Part shown: positions 7,884-14,963 of the stretch, piece by piece
How the letters are laid out: each line of letters begins with the position of its first letter
Numbering within the stretch: position 1 is the first letter of the stretch
From: Elusimicrobiota bacterium
GTDB lineage: Bacteria; CG03; SLGR01; JAGXOG01
Assembly (NCBI GenBank): GCA_027858455.1
Contig: JAQICQ010000003.1
Coordinates: 1-19,796, forward strand
Length of the DNA stretch: 19,796 bases
Direction of reading: 5' to 3'
The notes under the pieces: generated by a model
Told to the model about the DNA's origin: nothing
The model's input: only the letters and a program-made list of their open reading frames with translations
Databases searched by the model: none
Made by a program: the position numbers and the translations under genes

Positions 7884-8949
7884 GGTATTCCTCTCTTATA
7901 AATTGAGGCAAAGCCTTAAAGTATTTAACGGCCTTGTTTATGTCATTGATTTTAATCTTTTCTCCGGAAGTATGGCATTCCTTTTCAACACCCGGACCGA
8001 AACCAAATGAAGGGACATTAAGCTCCCCCGCGGAATATGACCCGTTTGTGCAGAAACCCCAGAACTTTGTTTGGGATTTTTTAAGGACTTGCCTTTGAGC
8101 TTTAACCGCCGCTTGTATAAGAGGTGTATCTTTTTTCATAATCCAGGGTTTATAATGAGGCGTTATTTCAACTACTTTATCTTTATCCTTTATTATTTTT
8201 TTAAACCTTTGAATTATATCTGCTTTTTTAGTGCCGGGTTTTGACCGGTAATCAAGGAAAATGCTGCACTTTTCGGGAATTATATTTATATTTTCATTAG
8301 GAGTAGAGGCTTTGGTTGCCGCGACCGACTCACCGTCAAGTTGTTTATTTATCTCTTCTATTTTACGGATTACATCGGCCGCTCTCAATAAAGCATTTTC
8401 TCCGTCAGACGGGTCGCTGGCATGAGCTGACTGCCCGGCTATATCAATACGAAGGCCTATACGGCCGCGATTACCCACTGCTGCTGTAAGTTGTGAAGGT
8501 TCTCCTATAACAACCACATCCGGTTTAATTTTTGTCTCATCAAAAAATTCTTTAAGTCCGTTACCCTCTGCAACCTCTTCGTTAACACTGGCAAGAACAT
8601 ATAATGTAACATCGGTTATATCCGCCGCGGCCCCGCCGTATATCATAGAAGCCAGAGGTCCTTTATCATCAACCGCTCCACGGCCTATAAGATATCCATC
8701 TTTCTCCGTAGGTTCGTAAGGCGGGGTTTTCCAATTTTCCCCCGGCTCGACTACATCCATGTGAGCATCGTAAAGAATTTTAAGCGCTCCGTTTCCGCGA
8801 ACACCGCATACATTACCACCTGTGCTATATAAAAGCTTATCGTATCCAAGCTTTTTAAACTCGTCTTTTACCCGGAGTGCAACTTTTGATTCCTCTCCCG
8901 ATAGAGAAGGTATTCTTATGATATCTTTTAAAAAATTAATTACCTGCAT
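7867..8949 (-). CDS. ygeY: YgeY-family M20 metallohydrolase
   Basis: A 360-residue M20 peptidase/deacylase family protein. Di-zinc ligands can be placed: H63 and D65 in DAHMD, D94 in GAVDDKG, the catalytic and ligand Glu pair E124-E125 in NEE, E150 in IGEPS and the late ligand H326 in ECHTSG. A dimerisation-domain His (QSAHASDP, 176) is also present. The C-terminal GFCTNGSYSAGELNVPSFGF matches the STNG..IPVIGFGPG region of E. coli YgeY as I recall it, separating it from DapE and ArgE. The family is catalogued as a putative selenium-metabolism hydrolase and belongs to the anaerobic urate gene set, probably hydrolysing a ureido or amide intermediate. The ATG at 8949 lacks a visible Shine-Dalgarno sequence. 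It follows ssnA by 34 bp and overlaps the lipoprotein gene. Confidence 0.88.
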   Translation of the reverse strand: MQVINFLKDIIRIPSLSGEESKVALRVKDEFKKLGYDKLLYSTGGNVCGVRGNGALKILYDAHMDVVEPGENWKTPPYEPTEKDGYLIGRGAVDDKGPLASMIYGGAAADITDVTLYVLASVNEEVAEGNGLKEFFDETKIKPDVVVIGEPSQLTAAVGNRGRIGLRIDIAGQSAHASDPSDGENALLRAADVIRKIEEINKQLDGESVAATKASTPNENINIIPEKCSIFLDYRSKPGTKKADIIQRFKKIIKDKDKVVEITPHYKPWIMKKDTPLIQAAVKAQRQVLKKSQTKFWGFCTNGSYSAGELNVPSFGFGPGVEKECHTSGEKIKINDINKAVKYFKALPQFIREEYRDTLK

Positions 8950-8983
8950 TTGATACGCATTTAGTATGAACTTTAAAAATCAA

Positions 8984-10297
8984 TTATATTCTGTCCCATA
9001 CTTTTTTTGCCGCTTTACGCGCTTTTGCGTATATTTGCTCTTCATCTACGGTTGTTATCTGTTTATGTCTCATTATTATATTGCCTTCACTGATAGTAGA
9101 ATCAACTACCGGCGCCGACATTCCAAAAAGAAGATGCCCGAGAAAATTATCCGCGTTAAGCGGAGTTGCGGGATTATAATCTACAGTAGCTATGTTTGCC
9201 GGTTTACCCTCTTTGATGGTACCCATATCCCATCCGGCTACTTTCTTTAATATTTTCGGGTTATTATTTAAAAGCATATCCGGAATTTCCATAAAGCCCA
9301 CTGTCGGGTCTTTATATTCGTTCCTGGCCTGAAGAAATGCGCACCTCATCTGTCCGAGCATTGATGATGTCATCCCGTCTGTTCCTATACCTACATCTAT
9401 CTCTTTATTGTAAAGGTCCAGAACCTTTGAATACCCTACAGCATTATTCATATTACTTTCCGGATTATGAATCACGGACGCGCCGGATTCCTTGATTGTC
9501 TTTATCTCGTCATTATCAATATGGATACAGTGAACCAAAAGGCTCTTTGGATTTAAAACGCCGGCGTCTTTAAATCTCCTAATAACGCTTTTGCCATATT
9601 TCTCCCCGGTAATTTTCTGATCGGAAAGATCTTCGGCGCAATGGACATGGATACCTGCGTCAAACTCGTCGGCTATCTTCACGCTCTCGTTAAGTGTATC
9701 CTCATCTACGGTAAATGACGCATGCAATCCTACCATACCTTTTACATTTTCCGAAGTCGCTCCCAAAAATCTCCGGCTTTCCTCAAGCCCTTCTTTTCCC
9801 TTGCCGAACCGGTCAGATATGCCAAGACACAATACTGATTTAAGTCCGACTTCTTCAACTGCTTTTTTGATTTCATCTAAACTTCCCAGCTGGTAAGATT
9901 GACTTTCATGGTGGTCAATTACAGCAGTAACACCGTTTCTCGCTGATTCAATAAGGGGGACAAGAGAAGAATAATATATCGATTCTGCCAAGAGAGCATC
10001 ATCCAATTTCCACCACATATTCTCTAATATTTCGCCGAAATTCGCCGGCGGGTCGCCGGGGATATTTAATCCCCTTGCAAAAGTAGAATAAAAGTGATGG
10101 TGGGTGTTTACAAATGAGGGCATAACCACTTTGTTTTTGGCGTCTAATATGTCGGCGGCTGTATATTTCTGTTTCAGCTCTTTTAAATCCCCTATTTCTT
10201 TCACCAAGCCCTTTTCAATAAATACAGCGCCGGGATTTATAACCCGGCTGTTTTTTCCAAGGGTTACAACTGCTCCGCCTTCAATTAAAATCGACAT
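8984..10297 (-). CDS. ssnA: SsnA-family amidohydrolase
   Basis: A 437-residue amidohydrolase-superfamily protein, probably a deaminase/chlorohydrolase-type enzyme. Metal ligands: H-x-H in NTHHHFYS (66/68), then IHVHCAEDLSD, LVHCIH and the Asp in IGTDGM. Several segments match E. coli SsnA as I recall it: WWKLDDALLAES, AVIDHHES, NPESNMNN and the C-terminal YAKARKAAKKVW. The SsnA family is annotated as a putative selenium-metabolism protein and found beside YgeY, YgeW, YgfK and selenium-dependent molybdenum hydroxylases; its reaction is not firmly assigned in my knowledge. I chose ATG 10297 over an in-frame start 51 nt upstream because the extra Lys-rich stretch is alien to the family and AGGAG lies about 8 nt before 10297. 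It follows the HEAT gene by 19 bp. Confidence 0.92.
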   Translation of the reverse strand: MSILIEGGAVVTLGKNSRVINPGAVFIEKGLVKEIGDLKELKQKYTAADILDAKNKVVMPSFVNTHHHFYSTFARGLNIPGDPPANFGEILENMWWKLDDALLAESIYYSSLVPLIESARNGVTAVIDHHESQSYQLGSLDEIKKAVEEVGLKSVLCLGISDRFGKGKEGLEESRRFLGATSENVKGMVGLHASFTVDEDTLNESVKIADEFDAGIHVHCAEDLSDQKITGEKYGKSVIRRFKDAGVLNPKSLLVHCIHIDNDEIKTIKESGASVIHNPESNMNNAVGYSKVLDLYNKEIDVGIGTDGMTSSMLGQMRCAFLQARNEYKDPTVGFMEIPDMLLNNNPKILKKVAGWDMGTIKEGKPANIATVDYNPATPLNADNFLGHLLFGMSAPVVDSTISEGNIIMRHKQITTVDEEQIYAKARKAAKKVWDRI

Positions 10298-10316
10298 ATT
10301 AAAACTCCTGTTCTTA

Positions 10317-11276
10317 TTACTCTTTTTCTTCAGTTTTCTCTTCTTCAATCACTATACCCAACAGCTGTATCGCATAGTCAACCCGGCGTTTAAGCCTTGA
10401 ATCTTCATCTTCTCCGGCTTTTAGCAAGGCTTCTTTGACTTCCTCATTATTAACCCCTATATTAGTCAGCGCGAGAACGGCTTCTCTTCTTATTTGCAAA
10501 TCGGAAGAAGAAACTCCCTCTATCGCTATATCAAGGCCTTTATCATTCCCGAGTTTTCCCAATGAAGATGCTGCTTTTATTCTCAATCCCTCATCATCAT
10601 CTTTCAAAAGATTCTCAAGCGTATCTTCGCTCTTTGCGGTATTTATTTCTCCCAAAGCTTCTACGGCATAACTTCTCAAGCGAATACTTTCTTTCTCATT
10701 TTCCGCTATTTCAGCTAACGGCCCGGCACCGTCTTTTGCTCCTAAACGGCCTACAGACCTTATGGCCTGGGCTTTAATCCGCGGCTGTCCTTCCATAGAT
10801 AGAATATCTATAAGAGGCTCAATTGCTTCCGACCCGCCTAATACCCCCAGTACCTGAGCGGCGCTTATTTTAACTCCTTCGGATTCAGATGATTCAAGGA
10901 GGTCTATTACAGGCTCTACTGCTTTTTTATCCCTTATAAAACCAAGCGCTACGACTGCGCTCATTTTAACACTGTCATTGTCATCTTTTAAAAGGTCTAT
11001 CAAAGGTTCCACAGCGCTTTTATCCCTGAGATTCCCAAGAGCGTCGGCCGCTGTTGCTCTTACCCCGAAATCTTCATCGTCCAACGCCTCTATAAGCGCC
11101 GGGACGGCTTCTCTTGACCTCATACCCGCAAGATTTGAAGCGCCCTGTCTGCGCACTCTCGTATCGGTTGATTTAAGCATTCCCATAGCTTTCTGGGCCT
11201 GCTCGGAAGCCGAAAACCCTAAAACCGGCAAACTAACCACAAAAACCACAACATAAACAAAAAATTTCTTTAACAT
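10317..11276 (-). CDS. Exported HEAT-repeat protein 1
   Basis: A 319-residue protein with a Sec signal peptide (MLKK, hydrophobic core to about residue 21, predicted cleavage after FSA), followed by about eight tandem HEAT/PBS-lyase-type repeats of roughly 31 residues. The repeat phrase is VRxxAAxALGxxxxxxAVxPLIxLL, visible for example as DDEDFGVRATAADALGNL. The tail is very acidic (IEEEEKTEEKE), a low-complexity end. Such solenoids bind proteins; no catalytic residues are seen. It starts at ATG 11276 with AGGAGA about 9 nt upstream, 12 bp after the TAG stop of HEAT protein 2 and in the same reading frame. The two proteins are paralogues: NDKGLDIAIEGVSSSD here corresponds to SDAGLNEAINGIKSSD there. 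A scaffold or lyase-like chaperone role in the periplasm is possible. Confidence 0.85.
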   Translation of the reverse strand: MLKKFFVYVVVFVVSLPVLGFSASEQAQKAMGMLKSTDTRVRRQGASNLAGMRSREAVPALIEALDDEDFGVRATAADALGNLRDKSAVEPLIDLLKDDNDSVKMSAVVALGFIRDKKAVEPVIDLLESSESEGVKISAAQVLGVLGGSEAIEPLIDILSMEGQPRIKAQAIRSVGRLGAKDGAGPLAEIAENEKESIRLRSYAVEALGEINTAKSEDTLENLLKDDDEGLRIKAASSLGKLGNDKGLDIAIEGVSSSDLQIRREAVLALTNIGVNNEEVKEALLKAGEDEDSRLKRRVDYAIQLLGIVIEEEKTEEKE

Positions 11277-11288
11277 AACTATCTCCTC

Positions 11289-12287
11289 CTATTCTTTTTT
11301 TCCCGCTTCCTTTTCTTCCTTCTCTTTCTTTAATATATTTACTGCCTCACAGGCCGCATTTTTCACCCGTCTGTCAAAATCAGATAATGCTTCTTCTAAA
11401 AGAAAAACCATAGACTCATCGCCGACGAGGCCTATAATCCGGCAAGCCCTTGCCCTTACTTCGTAATCACTTGATTTAATTCCGTTTATCGCTTCATTTA
11501 ACCCGGCGTCTGAACCTAATTTAGCAAGAGCCAGCGCAGCTGAAATTCTCACTTTCGGCGATGACTGAATGAGCGCTTCTTTTAATCCTTCTATTGCCTC
11601 TGCGTCACCTATTTCTCCTAAAACATCCGCCGCTTCATTCCTGACCATATCAGAACTGTCATTTTTCAATATATCAATTAACTCTCCGACAGCTTCGGAT
11701 ACCTTGTGCTCTCCCAAAACTCTGCAGGCGGCAACTCTTACTCCGGTGCTTATATCACCGGTCATCTTAATGATTTTTCCAAATAGCCCGTGCTCTTTTA
11801 AAAAAACCGTCGCCATTTCACCGGCCTGCGATACTGCCTCCTGCCTGACAAGCGGATTTGCAGAATCAATCTGCTTAACTATTACTTTATTTACAGGAAC
11901 TGAAGACAATTTTACGCCGGCTTTTATCGCTTCAATTTTTACTGCGGTACTGCCGGAATTTATAGAATCTATGATAACAGCCGCTGCTTTGCGGGCGCGA
12001 AATTTACCGAGATTTTTCAAGGCCATCCTTTTTACCATATCGCTTGAATCTCTGCGGACAGCCACCATAAGCCCTTCGGTTACACGCGGATGTTCATACT
12101 CTCCGAGTTTAACGGCTGCATTGATTCTTGTCTTTAAATTAGGCGAAAAAAGATTTCCCAGCAAAACCCTCGCCTGCACTTCAAGAGAAGGCTTATCTGC
12201 TTCAGATATTGTTTCTTCTCCCGAAACGGTGCCTGGTATCATTGCCATAAGCAAAATACCAACTAAAAAATTCTTTAATTCATTCAA
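11289..12287 (-). CDS. Exported HEAT-repeat protein 2
   Basis: A 332-residue paralogue of the next gene. The signal peptide (residues 1 to about 23, ending TVSG before EETISEA) is followed by HEAT-type repeats, clearest from about residue 190 on (VRVAACRVLGEHK, VRNEAADVLGEIG, VRISAALALAKLG, VRARACRIIGLVG). The end is a Lys/Glu tail (KKEKEEKEAGKKE). The start must be TTG at 12287: the frame closes at a TAA at 12303-12305 and no ATG precedes the hydrophobic core. This places the start inside the last codons of the 8-oxoguanine-deaminase-type gene (8-bp overlap), with no close Shine-Dalgarno sequence, so translation probably depends on coupling. It ends in TAG. The role in a purine/ureide operon is unknown. 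Confidence 0.82.
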   Translation of the reverse strand: MNELKNFLVGILLMAMIPGTVSGEETISEADKPSLEVQARVLLGNLFSPNLKTRINAAVKLGEYEHPRVTEGLMVAVRRDSSDMVKRMALKNLGKFRARKAAAVIIDSINSGSTAVKIEAIKAGVKLSSVPVNKVIVKQIDSANPLVRQEAVSQAGEMATVFLKEHGLFGKIIKMTGDISTGVRVAACRVLGEHKVSEAVGELIDILKNDSSDMVRNEAADVLGEIGDAEAIEGLKEALIQSSPKVRISAALALAKLGSDAGLNEAINGIKSSDYEVRARACRIIGLVGDESMVFLLEEALSDFDRRVKNAACEAVNILKKEKEEKEAGKKE

Positions 12288-13647
12288 TACCGGCTTTGTT
12301 TCTTAATTCCTCTGAAATTCTGTTAGCTGAATCTACTATCTCTCTCTCGTTAACCCCTACAAGAGCTGAATCTTTAACACGTATATTGCCGTTTACTATT
12401 ACTGTATCGGCTATATGCGAAGCGCCCGCAAATACAAGAGCGCCTAAATAATCGCTGCCTGAACCCGCAAAATCAATTCTGTCTATGTTAAAGACCGCAA
12501 TATCAGCGGCATTCCCCTCATTTAAAACTCCTATTTCATTTCGGCCCAGGACCTTAGCGCCTCCGACAGTAGCCATCTTTAAAACATCATAAGCACTCAT
12601 TGAATCTACTCCGGATTTTATCCTGGCGACAAGCATAGCTAACCGCGCTTCCCCAAGCATATCAGACGAATCATTCGAGGCCGAACCATCAACGCCCAGT
12701 GAAACATTTACTCCTTTATCCAACATCTTTCGGATTGGAGCAATACCCGACCCCAACCTTGCATTTGATGAAGGGCAATGAGCTACTCCGCTTTGTGTGT
12801 CAGCTAATTTGCTTATTTCATCGTCATCTAAATGAACACAATGGGCAAACCAGACATCTTTTCCCACCCAGCCTACTTTCTCCATATAAGCAAGCGGCCT
12901 CAGCCCTGTCTCCTGAAGACAAAATTCTTCTTCATCTTTTGTTTCGGCAAGATGAGTATGCATATAGACATTTTTTTCTCTTGCAAGACCTGCCGTCTCT
13001 ACCATAAGTCCCTCAGTTACAGAAAAAGGTGAACAGGGAGCAAGAACAATCCGGCACATTGAAAATTCAGAACTATCGTGATATTTATCAATTACTCTTT
13101 CGGACTCTTTCATAATAACTTTATCACTTTGAACTACACTGTCGGGCGGAAGTCCTCCTTCGGACTCTCCGAGCGACATACTGCCCCTTGTAGGATGAAA
13201 TCTTATACCCATCTGCCGGGCAGCTTCAATCTCGCTGTCTATTAAATTATTTTCCTGATGTTGCGGATAAAGGTAGAGATGATCGCTTGTCGTAGTACAT
13301 CCGGTAAGCAACAGCTCCCCCATCCCTACTTTTGCGCTTACATTAACCGCTTCGTAATCAATATATTTCCATACATTATACAGGTATTTAAGCCAGTCAA
13401 AAAGTTTTGCGTCCTGCACCTCTTTTAAATTTCTTGTTAATGTCTGATATAAATGATGGTGGGTATTTATCATCCCGGGAATAACAACTTTGCCTTTGCC
13501 GTCTATAATCTGGTCGGCATCTTTTTTTATATCACCTATTTCAGCTATTTTATTGTCTTTTATAAGAACACTTTTGTTTTTATAAATTCTGTCTTCGCTG
13601 TCAAAAGTTGCAATAATCGCAGCATTTTTTATAAGAATTGTAGACAT
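12280..13647 (-). CDS. 8-oxoguanine deaminase-type amidohydrolase
   Basis: A 455-residue amidohydrolase of the cytosine/guanine deaminase, AtzB/TrzN-like branch. Metal ligands: H63-x-H65 in NTHHHLYQ, the His in THLAETKDEEE (with the catalytic Glu), AHCVHL and the Asp of GVDGSASND. The stretch RFHPTRGSMSLGESEGGLPP (149-168), with GCTTTSDHLYLYP before it and LAPCSPFSV after, is what I associate with 8-oxoguanine deaminases, which release ammonia and yield urate. That product would feed the SsnA/YgeY/YgeW set downstream. The start is ATG 13647, with GAGAGGAG 6-7 nt upstream; a TTG 15 nt further up is less likely. It is the first gene of the six-gene unit, just below a duplicated tRNA-Leu end that supplies a TATAAT. 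A related hydroxy-triazine hydrolase is the alternative activity. Confidence 0.85.
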   Translation of the reverse strand: MSTILIKNAAIIATFDSEDRIYKNKSVLIKDNKIAEIGDIKKDADQIIDGKGKVVIPGMINTHHHLYQTLTRNLKEVQDAKLFDWLKYLYNVWKYIDYEAVNVSAKVGMGELLLTGCTTTSDHLYLYPQHQENNLIDSEIEAARQMGIRFHPTRGSMSLGESEGGLPPDSVVQSDKVIMKESERVIDKYHDSSEFSMCRIVLAPCSPFSVTEGLMVETAGLAREKNVYMHTHLAETKDEEEFCLQETGLRPLAYMEKVGWVGKDVWFAHCVHLDDDEISKLADTQSGVAHCPSSNARLGSGIAPIRKMLDKGVNVSLGVDGSASNDSSDMLGEARLAMLVARIKSGVDSMSAYDVLKMATVGGAKVLGRNEIGVLNEGNAADIAVFNIDRIDFAGSGSDYLGALVFAGASHIADTVIVNGNIRVKDSALVGVNEREIVDSANRISEELRNKAGIE

Positions 13648-13660
13648 TTTTGCTCCTCTC

Positions 13661-13697
13661 AAATTCCTTTTATTATATGGTGCCGGAGGAGGGATTT
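13661..13697 (-). repeat. Displaced copy of the tRNA-Leu 3' end (att-like direct repeat)
   Basis: These 37 bp match 13794-13830 at 33 of 37 positions, offset 133 bp. On the minus strand the copy covers the 3' part of the T-arm, the acceptor 3' strand, CCA and about 17 bp beyond. Similarity stops abruptly inside the T-arm. The position next to the acceptor stem, discriminator 73, is A here but T in the intact gene. A short tRNA 3'-end duplication is typical of site-specific integration at tRNA genes, but no integrase is seen. Confidence 0.7.
13672..13677 (-). promoter_or_regulatory. Possible -10 box for the 8-oxoguanine deaminase-type operon
   Basis: A perfect TATAAT on the minus strand starts right after the CCA of the displaced tRNA end. 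It would give a start near 13665 and a leader of about 18 nt holding the GAGAGGAG ribosome site. No good -35 lies 16-18 nt upstream, and the matching place in the other repeat copy reads TAAAAT, so this is a candidate only. The operon could also be read through from the tRNA promoter. Confidence 0.3.
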
Positions 13698-13793
13698 TTC
13701 TTCCTTCGGTCGTTCCTCCCTCTCTCAGAACCGGGGTTTTTCCCTGACGGGCTTACGCCCTTTTCATGCTTAAGCATACGGGATAAACCCTTC
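13698..13793 (-). other. Hairpin-rich spacer between tRNA-Leu end copies
   Basis: No ORF with family features is seen. Read as minus-strand RNA the segment and its edges hold several possible hairpins. GGG/CCC at 13780-13790 is one; ATGCTTAAGCAT (13766-13777) is a perfect palindrome. GGGC-GTAA-GCCC (13749-13760) has a GNRA-type loop. TCAG/CTGA (13725-13747) encloses GGG-A5-CCC. GAGGGA pairs with TCCCTC (13689-13694 with 13717-13722). It could be the leader RNA of the downstream operon, a remnant of an integrated element, or a small mobile repeat. I cannot match it to a known riboswitch. Confidence 0.5.
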
Positions 13794-13810
13794 AAATCCC
13801 TTTCATTTTA

Positions 13811-13900
13811 TGGAGCCGGAGGAGGGATTTGAACCCTCACGAAGCTATGCTTCAGCGGATTTTAAGTCCACGATGTCTGCCAATTCCATCACTCCGGCTT
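13811..13900 (-). tRNA. tRNA-Leu(UAA)
   Basis: A 90-nt class II tRNA including an encoded CCA. The acceptor stem GCCGGAG/CTCCGGC pairs at 7 of 7. The D-region AATTGGCAGAC is of the leucine type. The anticodon stem GTGGA/TCCGC holds loop CTTAAAA with anticodon TAA at 13862-13864. The long variable arm GAAGC-ATA-GCTTC and T-arm GAGGG-TTCAAAT-CCCTC are both intact. The discriminator base is T, whereas bacterial tRNA-Leu almost always carries A there, an important LeuRS identity element. The displaced 3'-end copy nearby does carry A. The 64 bp upstream are very AT-rich and probably hold its promoter, but no box pair stands out. Confidence 0.95.
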
Positions 13901-13964
13901 TTTTGTAAATAATAATTCTATAATATATATCAAAAATTCAAATTAAAATTTAGATATATATTTA

Positions 13965-14846
13965 TCATTTCCTCCCGGCTAAATTTGCATTTTCTATGGT
14001 CAAAGCAGCATTTGCCGCTAAAATATCTACTATCTCCACATCGCGAGAGTTAAACTCGCCTTCAGTATTAGTTCTTTTTAAATTAATCGTACCCAGGACT
14101 TCATCTCTTATTATAATCGGCACACTCATGCCCGAGATAATATCCTCATATTTTTTCATTTGCTTAAACCATTTGGTTTTTCGCACTCCGTTATTTACAA
14201 GCACCGGTTTCTTTTCTAAGATAGCGCGGCCGGATACTCTCTGCCCGGGCTTAAAGCTTTTGCCTATAACATCCTTGCTGTAAGTTCCCGCTGCGGCTCT
14301 TACAATATACTCCCCTGTTTCTCTGTCTATAAGCATAATCGACCCTCCGTCGGCCCGGATGGTATTTACTGTTATTTCTAAAATATAGGCTAAAATTTTA
14401 TCCGGCGGATTTTCCGATATCATCGCCTTAGAAGCTTTATGCAGAGCAACTATACCTTCAAGATGTCCCGCCTCGACTTTTAAAGTCTTTGTGCGCAGCG
14501 CACTTTTTACAGCTATACTAAGTTCCTCTTTTGTAAACGGCTTGATAACATAACTAGAGGCGCCGTGTTTTATCGCGTCCATCGCCGTAAATTTATTATT
14601 ATATATGCTTAAACCGATAACTTCCGTATCTTTATATTTTTTATGAACTATTTTAGTGAGTTCTATACCATCCATTCCCGGCATCATAATATCAGTTATA
14701 ACTACATCAAATTTATTGCCTCTTAAAAGCTTAAGCGCTTCTTCGGCGCTGTCAGCTTCGGTTACATTATAATCTTTTGCCTCAAGTATCACCCGGCATA
14801 AAAGCCGGTCCTCATCGCGGTCATCAACTATAAGTATATTTTTCAT
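13965..14846 (-). CDS. Response regulator with C-terminal GAF domain
   Basis: A 293-residue two-domain signalling protein. Residues 1 to about 120 form a receiver domain: acidic pair D8-D9, phospho-acceptor D52 in VVITDIMMPGMDG, switch Ser80 and Lys102 in YVIKPF. A helix (about 120-145) links to a GAF domain (about 145-288) with typical SIMLIDRETGEYIVRAAAG, GRAILEKKPVLV and SVPIIIRDEVLGTINL segments. There is no DNA-binding, kinase, GGDEF or HD-GYP output, so it probably acts by protein contact or feeds a separate partner. No histidine kinase is visible. The start is ATG 14846 with AGAGGATG just upstream. It is divergent from the glucosamine operon, with its stop 64 bp from tRNA-Leu. Confidence 0.9.
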   Translation of the reverse strand: MKNILIVDDRDEDRLLCRVILEAKDYNVTEADSAEEALKLLRGNKFDVVITDIMMPGMDGIELTKIVHKKYKDTEVIGLSIYNNKFTAMDAIKHGASSYVIKPFTKEELSIAVKSALRTKTLKVEAGHLEGIVALHKASKAMISENPPDKILAYILEITVNTIRADGGSIMLIDRETGEYIVRAAAGTYSKDVIGKSFKPGQRVSGRAILEKKPVLVNNGVRKTKWFKQMKKYEDIISGMSVPIIIRDEVLGTINLKRTNTEGEFNSRDVEIVDILAANAALTIENANLAGRK

Positions 14847-14890
14847 ACATCCTCTTTTTATATTAGTACATTATATTTGTTGCTTGATAA

Positions 14891-14919
14891 ATAATAATAA
14901 ATATACTCTTTTATATCAA
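14891..14919 (-). promoter_or_regulatory. Predicted promoter of the response regulator gene
   Basis: On the minus strand TTGATA (14914-14919) and TATTAT (14891-14896) are separated by 17 nt, each a 5/6 match to the sigma-70 boxes. Transcription would start near 14884, leaving a leader of about 38 nt with an AGAGG ribosome site. The region is AT-rich, so chance matches are easy. Confidence 0.45.
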
Positions 14920-14928
14920 CTTGCGCGC

Positions 14929-14957
14929 TTGATTTTTTAAAGAAGCTATGCTATTTT
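14929..14957 (+). promoter_or_regulatory. Candidate promoter of the glucosamine operon, possibly leaderless
   Basis: TTGATT (14929-14934) and TATTTT (14952-14957) with 17-nt spacing would place the transcription start at about 14964, which is the A of the start codon. No Shine-Dalgarno sequence precedes that ATG, so a leaderless message fits both facts. The boxes are weak individually. Confidence 0.3.
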
Positions 14958-14963
14958 TATATT

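Noticed and set aside
11569..12306. A 245-codon plus-strand ORF
   Set aside because: It lies entirely opposite HEAT protein 2 and the end of the amidohydrolase; its composition is the mirror of those repeats and it has no ribosome site or family features.
13650..13832. Plus-strand ORFs across the tRNA-Leu and spacer region
   Set aside because: They are translations of tRNA and hairpin sequence without ribosome sites; such tRNA-derived ORFs are common artefacts.
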